Below, piece by piece: positions 52,003 through 60,172 of a DNA stretch of 64,000 nt. The DNA is taken from assembly GCF_036946495.1 (NCBI RefSeq), contig NZ_JAQIIX010000002.1, positions 434,001-498,000 on the forward strand, given 5' to 3'. The notes beneath the pieces were generated by a model. That model had not been told where the DNA came from and did not search any database. It saw nothing but the letters and a program-made list of their open reading frames with translations. The translations under genes were made by a program, and so were the position numbers. Source of the DNA: Mycolicibacterium neoaurum (GTDB lineage: Bacteria; Actinomycetota; Actinomycetes; Mycobacteriales; Mycobacteriaceae). Each line of letters begins with the position of its first letter. Position 1 is the stretch's first letter.

Positions 52003-53166
52003 ATGCGGGTGGCAATGATGTCTCGGGAGTATCCGCCGGAGATCTACGGTGGAGCCGGTGTGCATGTGACGGAGCTGGTCTCGCAGTTGCGCCGACTGTG
52101 CGAGGTGGACGTGCACTGTATGGGCGCTCCGCGCGATACCGCGATCGTCGCCCAACCGGACCCCGCACTGCAGTCAGCCAATCCCGCGCTGTCCACGCTG
52201 TCGGCGGATCTGGTGATGGCCAACGCTGCCGCGTCTGCGACGGTGGCGCATTCGCACACCTGGTACACCGGCATGGCCGGGCACCTCGCGGCCCTGCTGC
52301 ACGGTATTCCGCATGTGCTGACCGCCCATTCGCTGGAACCGATGCGGCCGTGGAAGGCCGAGCAGCTCGGTGGCGGATACCGGGTGTCCTCCTGGGTGGA
52401 GCGCACCGCTGTCGAGGCGGCCGACGCGGTGATCGCCGTGAGCTCCGGGATGCGCGACGACGTCCTGTCCACCTATCCGGCGTTGGACCCGGATCGGGTG
52501 CACGTGGTGCGCAACGGGATCGATACGGCGGTCTGGTACCCGGCCGCGCCCGAACCTGGCGCCTCGGTGCTCGCCGAGCTCGGTGTCGACCCGTCCCGCC
52601 CGATAGTGGCCTTCGTCGGGCGCATCACCAGGCAGAAGGGCGTGGCCCACCTGGTCGCCGCCGCCCACAAGTTCGATCCCGCCATCCAGCTGGTGCTGTG
52701 CGCGGGGGCGCCGGATACCCCCGAGATCGCCGCCGAAGTCAGCGCGGCGGTGCAGGAACTGGGCGCCGCACGATCCGGTGTGTTCTGGGTTCGCGAGATG
52801 CTTCCTGTACCCAAGATCCGCGAAATTCTCTCGGCATCAGCCGTTTTCGTCTGCCCGTCGGTCTACGAGCCGCTGGGTATCGTCAACCTGGAGGCGATGG
52901 CCTGTGGGACCGCCGTCGTCGCGTCCGATGTCGGCGGTATCCCCGAGGTCGTCGCCGACAAGAGCACCGGGCTGCTGGTCCACTACGACGCCGCGGACGC
53001 CCGTGGCTTCGAGGACGGCTTGGCCCGCGCGGTCAACGCCCTCGTCGCCGATCCCGAGCGCGCCCGCGGCTACGGTGCGGTCGGTCGACAGCGGTGCATC
53101 GAGGAATTCTCCTGGGCACAGATCGCCGAGCAGACGCTTCGCATCTACCAGGCTGTATCGCGCTGA
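52003..53166 (+). CDS. glgM: Alpha-maltose-1-phosphate synthase GlgM (GT4)
   Basis: 387 aa from the ATG at 52003, the same length as M. tuberculosis Rv1212c; a longer open frame from 51832 runs through the promoter and is rejected. GT-B glycosyltransferase: N-terminal YPPEIYGGAGVHVTELV, GRITRQKGVAHL phosphate loop and the E-x7-E motif PSVYEPLGIVNLEAM. GlgM joins ADP-glucose from GlgC to glucose-1-phosphate, giving maltose-1-phosphate for the GlgE alpha-glucan pathway. Confidence 0.93.
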   Translation: MRVAMMSREYPPEIYGGAGVHVTELVSQLRRLCEVDVHCMGAPRDTAIVAQPDPALQSANPALSTLSADLVMANAAASATVAHSHTWYTGMAGHLAALLHGIPHVLTAHSLEPMRPWKAEQLGGGYRVSSWVERTAVEAADAVIAVSSGMRDDVLSTYPALDPDRVHVVRNGIDTAVWYPAAPEPGASVLAELGVDPSRPIVAFVGRITRQKGVAHLVAAAHKFDPAIQLVLCAGAPDTPEIAAEVSAAVQELGAARSGVFWVREMLPVPKIREILSASAVFVCPSVYEPLGIVNLEAMACGTAVVASDVGGIPEVVADKSTGLLVHYDAADARGFEDGLARAVNALVADPERARGYGAVGRQRCIEEFSWAQIAEQTLRIYQAVSR

Positions 53167-53197
53167 CCGCCGGCCAGCGCGATACCGAAGGCGTTGC

Positions 53198-53365
53198 CTA
53201 GCTGGTGACGCCCTTGAGCTCGTCGCCGAGGGCGGCCGCCTCGTCGGGGGTCAGCTCTACGACGAGCCGTCCACCGCCTTCCAGTGGTACCCGCATCACG
53301 ATGCCGCGCCCCTCCTTGGTCGCTTCCAATGGACCGTCTCCAGTCCGGGGCTTCATCGCCGCCAT
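53198..53365 (-). CDS. DUF3117 small protein (Rv1211-like)
   Basis: 55 aa from the ATG at 53365 behind GGAGGGAG. The sequence AAMKPRTGDGPLEATKEGRG then LEGGGRLVVELTPDEAAAL is a highly conserved small actinobacterial protein of unknown function (DUF3117). In M. tuberculosis it also lies between glgM and tagA. An upstream in-frame ATG would add 23 residues of no conservation. Confidence 0.88.
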   Translation of the reverse strand: MAAMKPRTGDGPLEATKEGRGIVMRVPLEGGGRLVVELTPDEAAALGDELKGVTS

Positions 53366-53531
53366 CGTGTGCTCCCTCCGCGTGAGCCGGTCCGCCATGG
53401 AACGGACCCGATCAAGACCGGCGTGTGCCGGCACAGAATTGCCAGTGAACTCATCCTATTGTTCCCTATCGCGACGGCGCGGTGTGAAAAGACCCGGCAA
53501 AACTGACGGAACGTGACCGGATCGAGGCGAG

Positions 53532-54113
53532 CTATCCCACACTCTGCACCCAGCACGTCGCAATATGGTCGTCGACCATCCCGGTCGCCTGCATCAGCGC
53601 ATAGGCCGTCGTCGGTCCGACGAAGCGAAAGCCGCGGCGCTTGAGTTCCTTGGCCATCGCGGTCGACTCCGCGGTGACCGCGGGGACGTCGGCCATCTCC
53701 TTCGGACGCGGCCGCCGATCCGGCGCGAAGGACCACAGCAAATCCGAGAAGTCGACGTCGAGATCGCCGATGACACGCGCATTGTTGATGGTGGCCTCGA
53801 TCTTCGCGCGGTTGCGCACGATCTCGACATCGTCCATCAGGCGCGCGATATCGGCATCGGTGAATCGCGCTACCTGCTCTGGGTCGAACCCGGCGAAGGC
53901 GCGGCGGAACCCGTCGCGCTTGCGCAGGATGGTCAACCACGACAGCCCGCTCTGGAACGCCTCGAGGCTGACGCGCTCGAACAGGGCACGCTCACCGCGC
54001 AACGGCACCCCCCACTCGGTGTCGTGGTACTCCCGGTAGAGCACCCCATTCGGTGTCGAATCCGTTGGTACCCAGCCACACCGGATCCGCGTGTCCACCT
54101 CGGCGGCGGTCAC
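53532..54113 (-). CDS. tagA: 3-methyladenine-DNA glycosylase I TagA
   Basis: 193 aa. CGWVPTDS and the YHDTEWGVPL core mark the TAG family; zinc ligands are expected from Cys and C-terminal residues. Removes 3-methyladenine from alkylated DNA in base excision repair. The GTG start overlaps the stop of the upstream DivIVA-like gene by four bases (GTGA). Last known gene of the folP2-gpgS-DivIVA-tagA unit. Confidence 0.9.
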   Translation of the reverse strand: MTAAEVDTRIRCGWVPTDSTPNGVLYREYHDTEWGVPLRGERALFERVSLEAFQSGLSWLTILRKRDGFRRAFAGFDPEQVARFTDADIARLMDDVEIVRNRAKIEATINNARVIGDLDVDFSDLLWSFAPDRRPRPKEMADVPAVTAESTAMAKELKRRGFRFVGPTTAYALMQATGMVDDHIATCWVQSVG

Positions 54114-54466
54114 GGGTGCTCGCTTCTGGCGTGGGCGGCCTCATGCTCGGCCGGGAACGCATTCGGGTCCTCGATGCCGTGGGCGGCCCGCAATGCCGCC
54201 AACTCCCCACGCACCGAGTCGAGTTCGGCCCCGAGCCGGTCCAACACCCAGTCGACCTCGCTGGTCTTGTAGCCGCGCAGGGCCTGGGTGAACTTCACCG
54301 CGTCGACATCGGCGCCGGTGACCCCCGAGGCCGGCAGAACCGTCGCCGTCGTGGCCTTCGGCAGCGGGGGCAACTGCTCGCCGCGGCCGAACAGCACACT
54401 GCCGATGGCAAACAACACCGCGCCGACCAGGATCAGCACCACCAGGTACATCAATATCAGCGTCAC
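54110..54466 (-). CDS. DivIVA-domain membrane protein (Rv1209-like)
   Basis: 118 aa. One N-terminal membrane helix (LILMYLVVLILVGAVLFAIGSVLFG) is followed by a DivIVA-type repeat: LRGYKTSEVDWVLDRLGAELDSVRGELAAL, a short coiled coil. Possibly a small polar or septal anchor. Operon gene between gpgS (43 nt gap) and tagA (four-base overlap). Confidence 0.8.
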   Translation of the reverse strand: MTLILMYLVVLILVGAVLFAIGSVLFGRGEQLPPLPKATTATVLPASGVTGADVDAVKFTQALRGYKTSEVDWVLDRLGAELDSVRGELAALRAAHGIEDPNAFPAEHEAAHARSEHP

Positions 54467-54509
54467 GATATCGATACTGCCCTACCGGTGTGACAAGCCC
54501 GTTCGACGA

Positions 54510-55478
54510 CTACGGGCGCAGCGTGTTCATCGGAGGTCGGTCCGCCAGCGACACCGTCGACGTGCGGGGCGTGTAGTCGTCACCGTCGGCGAAGAACTGC
54601 GTCAGCCCCATCCCGGAGTCCGCGATGCCGCACCGATCGAGCAGCGTGGCGATCACCTGCCGGCTCATGCTGGCCAATTCGGTCAGCGGGCGGTTGCGGT
54701 GGGTCCGCACCCCCAGGTTGACCTGCGCGATACCGTCCAGCCCGTACCGGTTGTAGGTGTCGACCAACAGGCCGATCTCCACGCCATAGGCGGGTGCGAA
54801 CGGCACCGAGGTCAGCAGCTCACGGGTGCCTGCGTACTCGCCGCCCAGCGGCTGCAGCAGACAGGTGAGCTCGGGGCGCAGCGCGGCCAGCAACGGCCGT
54901 GCGACCAGTTCGGTGACTCGGCCGCCACCATTGGCGTCCTCGCTGCCGCTGACCTTGAGCGGACGCCGGTAGAAACCCTTCACCAGGTGCACGCCGTCGA
55001 CCGTCAGCAGCGGACCCAACAGCTTCGGGACGAACATCGGGTCGGGATCGATCAGATCGGAGTCGACGAAGACCACGAGGTCGCCGGTGGTGGCGGCCAG
55101 TGAGCGCCACAGCACCTCACCCTTACCGGACCGCGGTGCGAGCTCGGGCAGGGCGACCTCACGGCTGATCACCTGGGCACCCGCGGCGACCGCGCGGATC
55201 TCGGTGTCGTCGGTGGAACCGGAGTCCAGCACGATCAGTTCGTCGACCAGGTTGCCCAGCAGCGGGGTGATGGTCTCGACCACCGACGCGACGGTCTCCT
55301 CCTCGTTGAGCGCTGGGAGGACCACCGAGACGGTGCGACCCCGTTTGGCCTCGATGAGTTCCTCGACCGTCCACGAAGGACGGCCGAAGCTGTGGTCCGC
55401 GAACCACGGGTGTCCCACCACCGCATCAGTCTTGTCGATATCGGTCAGTTCTGGTGTCAGCTCGGATATCAGAGTCAT
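54510..55478 (-). CDS. gpgS: Glucosyl-3-phosphoglycerate synthase GpgS
   Basis: 322-aa GT81 glycosyltransferase: VSVVLPALNEEETVASVVETI nucleotide-sugar region, metal motif DLVVFVDSDLIDPDP, GEVLWRSLAAT, and C-terminal AQVNLGVRTHRNRPL. Joins glucose from UDP-glucose to 3-phosphoglycerate, the first step of methylglucose lipopolysaccharide synthesis. The ATG at 55478 overlaps (ATGA) the end of a 24-codon micro-ORF, itself overlapping the folP2 stop. Confidence 0.93.
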   Translation of the reverse strand: MTLISELTPELTDIDKTDAVVGHPWFADHSFGRPSWTVEELIEAKRGRTVSVVLPALNEEETVASVVETITPLLGNLVDELIVLDSGSTDDTEIRAVAAGAQVISREVALPELAPRSGKGEVLWRSLAATTGDLVVFVDSDLIDPDPMFVPKLLGPLLTVDGVHLVKGFYRRPLKVSGSEDANGGGRVTELVARPLLAALRPELTCLLQPLGGEYAGTRELLTSVPFAPAYGVEIGLLVDTYNRYGLDGIAQVNLGVRTHRNRPLTELASMSRQVIATLLDRCGIADSGMGLTQFFADGDDYTPRTSTVSLADRPPMNTLRP

Positions 55479-55549
55479 GCGCGATCCGCCTTCGGCTGCT
55501 CGCTGAGCGTCATGTGCAATCTCGCGTTCGGCTGCTCGCTGTATGTCAT
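55475..55549 (-). CDS. Micro-ORF (24 aa) bridging folP2 and gpgS
   Basis: ATG at 55549 overlaps the folP2 stop (ATGA) and its TGA overlaps the gpgS ATG (ATGA), in one frame. The peptide is a near-duplication, MTYSEQPNAR followed by MTLSEQPKAD, from a 36-bp direct repeat in which each copy starts with an ATGAC. The third ATGAC is the gpgS start itself. Likely coupling peptide. Confidence 0.45.
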   Translation of the reverse strand: MTYSEQPNARLHMTLSEQPKADRA

Positions 55550-56421
55550 GCCAGTCCCCTCACCGTGCGCGTCGGCGGACGCGATCCCTGTATCGACGCG
55601 ACCATTTCCAGCACGCGCCGAGTGGGGCCGACCTCATGCACCCGGAACATGGCGGCCCCGTCGGCGGCGGCCAAAGCCGTCGCCGCCAGCGTGCCCTCCA
55701 GGCGTTCGGTCAGTCCCACACCCAGAGTCTCCCCGACAAAATCCTTGTTACTCAGGGCCATCAGGACCGGCCATCCCGTGTTTACAAGATCTTTTACGTG
55801 GCGCAACAAACTAAGACCGTGATGAGTGTTTTTCCCGAAATCATGGGTCGGATCGATCACGATCCGATCCCTGGCGACGCCGATTGCCTGTGCCCGTTCG
55901 GCCGCGGCGGTCACCTCGGAGATGACCTCGTCGACCACGCCCCGCTCGGTGATGCCGTAGTGGACCCGGAACGGCCGGGTGCGGGGAACCGCGCCGCCGG
56001 TATGTGAGCAGACCAGTCCGGCGCCGAACTCCGCGGCGACCTCGGGAAGCCCCGGATCGGCTCCGGCCCAGGTGTCGTTGATCAGGTCGGCACCCGCCGC
56101 ACAGGCCTGTTTGGCCACCGCAGCACGCCAGGTGTCGACGCTGATCAGCTGATCGGGGTAGGCACCGCGCAGCCATTCGATGAACGGCACGACCCTGGCG
56201 ATCTCCTCGTCGGCATCGACGGTCTGACCGGGCCCGGCCTTCACTCCGCCGATATCGATGATGTCGGCGCCGTCGGCGATCTTGCGGTGGGTGGCCTCCT
56301 TGGCCGCATCATCGGAGAACGTGGCCCCGCGGTCGTAGAAGGAGTCGGGTGTGCGGTTGACGATCGCCATGATCAGGGCCCGGTCACCGGCGACCGGGCG
56401 GCCGAGGAAGGTCCGCTGCAC
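55546..56421 (-). CDS. folP2: Dihydropteroate synthase homologue FolP2
   Basis: 291-aa TIM-barrel protein of the DHPS group. N-terminal loop LIMAIVNRTPDSFYDRG, IADGADIIDIGGVKAGPG and TGWPVLMALSNKDFVGE-like pterin-site motif. In M. tuberculosis FolP2 lacks measurable DHPS activity and the gene is linked to the GpgS pathway, so folate synthesis should not be assumed; a structural or partner role in methylglucose polysaccharide synthesis is possible. Heads the unit with gpgS. Confidence 0.85.
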   Translation of the reverse strand: MQRTFLGRPVAGDRALIMAIVNRTPDSFYDRGATFSDDAAKEATHRKIADGADIIDIGGVKAGPGQTVDADEEIARVVPFIEWLRGAYPDQLISVDTWRAAVAKQACAAGADLINDTWAGADPGLPEVAAEFGAGLVCSHTGGAVPRTRPFRVHYGITERGVVDEVISEVTAAAERAQAIGVARDRIVIDPTHDFGKNTHHGLSLLRHVKDLVNTGWPVLMALSNKDFVGETLGVGLTERLEGTLAATALAAADGAAMFRVHEVGPTRRVLEMVASIQGSRPPTRTVRGLA

Positions 56422-56486
56422 ACGTCCAGGCTAGCCGTGCCGCGTGACTGTCCCCGGCCTACGCGGAATCACCGAGGCCGATTCAC

Positions 56487-58259
56487 CTACTTGGGGCGCT
56501 TGCCTTCGACGACCTCGTCGACGTACTCGGGGTAGAACGGCACGTAACCATCGTCCTTGCCGGCCAGCACGTACAACGGGTCCTCGACGTCCTCGCCGTA
56601 GCCCTGTTTACGTAGCTCGACCTTCTGGCTCTTGAACGTCGAGGTGTGGGCCAACTCGTCGACGATCCGGACGAACAACGGCACCGCATACCCGGGCAGG
56701 TGCGCGTAGACCGATTTGGCCAGTGCCGCACCGTCGAACTCCTGGCCGTCCTTGAGCTGCAGCGCCACCATCCCCGCGCGCCCGCCGGCTCCGGGTACCT
56801 CGACGCCGAACACGGTCGCCTCCTCGACCTGGCTGTCGGCCGAGATCGCGGCCTCTACCTCGGTGGTGGCGACGTTCTCGCCCTTCCAGCGGAAGGTGTC
56901 TCCGAGCCGGTCGGCGAAGGCGGCGTGGCCGAAGCCCTGCGCACGCATCAGGTCGCCGGTGTTGAACCACACGTCGCCGTCCTTGAAGGCGTCGCGGACC
57001 AACTTCTTCTCCGAAGCGGACTTGTCGGTGTAGCCGTCGAACGGCTGAAAACTGCTGACCTTGGACAACAGCAGGCCCGGCTGGCCACGCTTGACCTTGC
57101 GCAGCCGCCCGTCGGGACCCCTGGCCGGTTCGCCGGAGTCCAGGTCGTATTCGACATAGGCCACCGGGCTCGGGCAGATGCCGGTGGACTTGGACACGTT
57201 GAAGACGTTGACGAAGGCGGTGTTGCCCTCGCTGGCCGCGTAGAACTCGCAGACCCGCGGAATACCGAACCGCTCGACGAACTGGTCCCAGATCGCCGGC
57301 CGCAGGCCGTTGCCGACGATGACGCGCACCTTGTGTGCCCGGTCGGTGGGTTTGGGCGGCTGGTTGAGCAGATACCCGCAGATCTCCCCGATGTAGACGA
57401 ACGCGGTGGCATCGAACCGGATGACGTCATCCCAGAAACGTGATGCCGAGAACGACTTGCCAAGGGCCAGTGCGGCTCCCGCGTTCAGCACCGAACCGAC
57501 CGACACCGTCAGCGCATTGTTGTGATAGAGCGGCAGGCAGCAGTACAGAGTGTCGCTGCTGTTGAGCCGCAGTCCCAGTCCACCGAAACCGGCCAGCGCG
57601 CGCAGCCATCGGTAATGCGTCATGACGCTGGCCTTGGGCATACCGGTCGTTCCGGAGGTGAAGATATAGAACGCTTTGTCACCGGCCAGCACCGCGGCAG
57701 TCGTCGCCGGATTGGTGATGGGCGCAGTGGTCGCGGCCTGGCGCATCTCCTCCACGGTCGTCAGACCGGTTGTCTGAACCCCGCTTTCGGTGATCGGCTC
57801 GATGAGGTCGGACTCGGCGATGATCGCCTTGGCGTCCAGTAGGCCGATGCTGTGCGCCAACACATTGCCGCGCTGGTGGTAGTTCAGCATGCCTGCGGTG
57901 GCACCGCATTTGACCGTTGCCAGCATCAGCAACACCGAGTCGGGCGAGTTGCGCAGCATGATGCCGACCACGTCGCCGTGTCCGACACCCTTGGCCGCCA
58001 GGACCGCCGCATATCGGTTGACCGTCTCGTTGGCCTTGCGATAGGTGATCTGCTGGTCGTCGAATTTGATGAACACCCTGTCGCCGTACTGGGCGGCGCG
58101 CTCCTGGAACACCTTGCCGATGGAGGTCTTGGCCGAGGGCCGGGCACTCATGCCGGTCAGTACGCCGCGGATGATGGCCGGGGCATCGCGGAGAAAGCCG
58201 GGAAGTTTGGTGGCGATTTCCAGCAGTCCCACGCTGGTGCGCGTCGTGTCGTCACTCAT
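56487..58259 (-). CDS. fadD6: Fatty acyl-CoA synthetase FadD6
   Basis: 590 aa from the ATG at 58259, an acyl-CoA ligase of the FATP-like group. AMP-binding motif FYIFTSGTTGMPKASVMTH, FVYIGEICGYLLN, GNGLRPAIW, TGDLMRAQGFGHAAFADRLGDTFRWKGENVATTEVEAAI. It activates long-chain fatty acids with ATP and CoA; the FATP-type motif suggests coupling with uptake. It follows the LOG gene by nine bases on the same strand and precedes folP2 by 65 nt. Confidence 0.92.
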   Translation of the reverse strand: MSDDTTRTSVGLLEIATKLPGFLRDAPAIIRGVLTGMSARPSAKTSIGKVFQERAAQYGDRVFIKFDDQQITYRKANETVNRYAAVLAAKGVGHGDVVGIMLRNSPDSVLLMLATVKCGATAGMLNYHQRGNVLAHSIGLLDAKAIIAESDLIEPITESGVQTTGLTTVEEMRQAATTAPITNPATTAAVLAGDKAFYIFTSGTTGMPKASVMTHYRWLRALAGFGGLGLRLNSSDTLYCCLPLYHNNALTVSVGSVLNAGAALALGKSFSASRFWDDVIRFDATAFVYIGEICGYLLNQPPKPTDRAHKVRVIVGNGLRPAIWDQFVERFGIPRVCEFYAASEGNTAFVNVFNVSKSTGICPSPVAYVEYDLDSGEPARGPDGRLRKVKRGQPGLLLSKVSSFQPFDGYTDKSASEKKLVRDAFKDGDVWFNTGDLMRAQGFGHAAFADRLGDTFRWKGENVATTEVEAAISADSQVEEATVFGVEVPGAGGRAGMVALQLKDGQEFDGAALAKSVYAHLPGYAVPLFVRIVDELAHTSTFKSQKVELRKQGYGEDVEDPLYVLAGKDDGYVPFYPEYVDEVVEGKRPK

Positions 58260-58268
58260 GACCACACC

Positions 58269-58823
58269 TTAGTGATTCGGGCGACATGCGCTGAGAGCCG
58301 TCTCAACATCGGCGGTGACCACCAATCGGTCCAGTGCACCTTCGCTGACGTAACCGGTCGCCACCAGCCCACGCAACCAGGTCAGCAAACCGTCGTAGTG
58401 ACCGAACGGGTCGAGCATGATGATGGGCTTGTCGTGCATGCCCAGGTAGCCGGCCGTCCACGCCTCGAAGAACTCCTCGAGGGTGCCGATCCCGCCGGGC
58501 AGCGCGATGAAGGCGTCGGCGCGCTCCTCCATGACCTGCTTGCGTTCCCGCATGGTGTCCGTCACCACCAACTCGTCGGCGTCGACGTCGGCGAGTTCGC
58601 GGTGCACGAGTGCCTTGGGGATGACACCGATGGTGGCTCCGTTGTGTTGGCGAGCACCGTCGGCGACGGCGCCCATGGCCGAGACGTTGCCGCCACCGGA
58701 AACCAGGGTCCAGCCCCGGTCGGCGATGGACCGTCCGACCTCGCCGGCGAGTTTGAGCAGTTCGGGATGGGTGGGGCCGGATGCGCAGTACACGCAGACG
58801 GCCCAGGGTCGGGTTTCGGGCAC
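58269..58823 (-). CDS. LOG family protein (cytokinin riboside 5'-monophosphate phosphoribohydrolase-like)
   Basis: 184 aa from the GTG at 58823 (ATG at 58859 is an alternative). Rossmann-like lysine-decarboxylase fold with VCVYCASG, GWTLVSGGGNVSAMGAVADGA, ERKQVM and the key ALPGGIGTLEEFFEAWT (PGGxGTxxE). LOG enzymes free cytokinin-type bases by cleaving the ribotide; M. tuberculosis Rv1205 releases cytokinins whose aldehyde breakdown products potentiate nitric oxide. First gene of the LOG-fadD6 pair, divergent from the TPR gene. Confidence 0.88.
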   Translation of the reverse strand: MPETRPWAVCVYCASGPTHPELLKLAGEVGRSIADRGWTLVSGGGNVSAMGAVADGARQHNGATIGVIPKALVHRELADVDADELVVTDTMRERKQVMEERADAFIALPGGIGTLEEFFEAWTAGYLGMHDKPIIMLDPFGHYDGLLTWLRGLVATGYVSEGALDRLVVTADVETALSACRPNH

Positions 58824-58871
58824 GGGTAGAAGGTACCGACGGTTTCGCCCAGGTTCCATCCAGATTCGACC

Positions 58872-58877
58872 TAGACT
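58872..58877 (+). promoter_or_regulatory. -10 box (TAGACT) for a leaderless start
   Basis: TAGACT ends six bases before the GTG at 58884 in the divergent gap with the LOG gene. Confidence 0.45.
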
Positions 58878-58883
58878 GCCGCT

Positions 58884-60104
58884 GTGCCGGATCTGGTCGA
58901 TGCTGCCGCCGCGGCGCTCGCCCGTGGCGACCTGGCCGCCGCGGAGGAACAGGCGCGCAGCGCCCTGGCCGACGGTGCGTCGCTGCCCGCCCTGTTGACC
59001 TTGGCTCAGGCGCTGGCCTGGCAGGGCCGGGGCACCGACGCCGACGCGGTCCTGGCGCAGGTGGATCCCGCCGGTCTTGCCGATGATGAGCTCATCGCCT
59101 GGGCCCTGCCGCGGGCGGCCAATCAGTTCTGGATGCTCGATCAGCCAGAACGAGCAACGGCATTCTTACGGGCGATCCGCGGCCGGCTCGCCTCGGCGGT
59201 GACGATCGACGCATTGCTGTGTACGTTCGCGATGAACGCCGGGAGCCCACAGCGCGCGTTGGAGATCGCCGAGTCGGTACTGTCCTGCGACCACGCCGAG
59301 GACCGTGCGATCGGCTGGGCCGCGGCGGCCGCCGGGCTGTCCGCGGCCAGGATGGGCCGCTTCGATCGGGTCGACGGATTGGCGACCAGGGCTGGTGCCG
59401 CCGGACACCCCGGCGTGCTGCGCTTCACCTCGGCCTACGGCCGGATCACTGCACGGCTGATGACCGGCGATATCGGTGCGGCCGACGCAGTGGCCGATGA
59501 GTTGGTCTGCGATACCGGCCCATCGCGGGCGATCGGGCTGGTGTTGCGCGCCGATATCGCGATGGCCCGCGGGGCACTCGACGAGGCGGTCGAGGCCTTG
59601 CGAGAGGCGGCGCCGGCACTGTCGACGACCGGGTACTCGTGGGGACCGCTGGCGTGGATGTTGTTGGCGCAGGCCCACGCTCAGCAGGGGCGGCCCGTCG
59701 ATGCGGCGAAGGCGCTGTCGCGGGCCGAGTCCCGGCACGGTTTGAAGTCGATGTTGTTCGCTCCGGAGTTGGCGCTGGCCAATGCCTGGACCGCAGCGGC
59801 CCGGCGGGACCAGCAGGGCGCGGTGCGGGCCGCCCGCGACGGGGCGCGCGCAGCGCTGCGAGGCGGGCAGCGGGCGGTCGCATTACGGGCACTGCACGAT
59901 GCGGTCCGCCTCGGCGACACCCGCGCCGCGGAAGCGATCGCCGGCGCGTCCTGTGAGTGTGTGTTCGGCCGGCTGACCGCCGAGCATGCCCGCGCGCTGT
60001 CGATGGGTGATATCGCCGGACTCGAATCGGTGGCTGCACGGTGGGCCGGGCTGGGCTGGGGTGCGGCGGCCCGCGACGCGGCACGGCAGGCTGGTTCGAG
60101 CTGA
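58884..60104 (+). CDS. TPR-repeat protein resembling the middle part of LuxR/MalT-type regulators
   Basis: 406 aa, all helical and alanine-rich, with tetratricopeptide-like repeats (ALARGDLAAAEEQARSALADG, AMARGALDEAVEALREAAPAL, AHAQQGRPVDAAKALSRAESR). The C-terminus (ARALSMGDIAGLESVAARWAGLGWGAAARDAARQA) is like the end of the TPR block of mycobacterial AAA-LuxR regulators. Here there is no P-loop ATPase before it and no HTH after it, so it is either a truncated descendant or a stand-alone scaffold. Rv1204c is at this place in M. tuberculosis but reported longer, so the relation is tentative. Confidence 0.65.
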   Translation: MPDLVDAAAAALARGDLAAAEEQARSALADGASLPALLTLAQALAWQGRGTDADAVLAQVDPAGLADDELIAWALPRAANQFWMLDQPERATAFLRAIRGRLASAVTIDALLCTFAMNAGSPQRALEIAESVLSCDHAEDRAIGWAAAAAGLSAARMGRFDRVDGLATRAGAAGHPGVLRFTSAYGRITARLMTGDIGAADAVADELVCDTGPSRAIGLVLRADIAMARGALDEAVEALREAAPALSTTGYSWGPLAWMLLAQAHAQQGRPVDAAKALSRAESRHGLKSMLFAPELALANAWTAAARRDQQGAVRAARDGARAALRGGQRAVALRALHDAVRLGDTRAAEAIAGASCECVFGRLTAEHARALSMGDIAGLESVAARWAGLGWGAAARDAARQAGSS

Positions 60105-60172
60105 GCAGATTCGTGCAGCTCACCGCCGTGGTGCCGCCATAGAATGATGGCGATATCGAACGGGGGCCGCGC

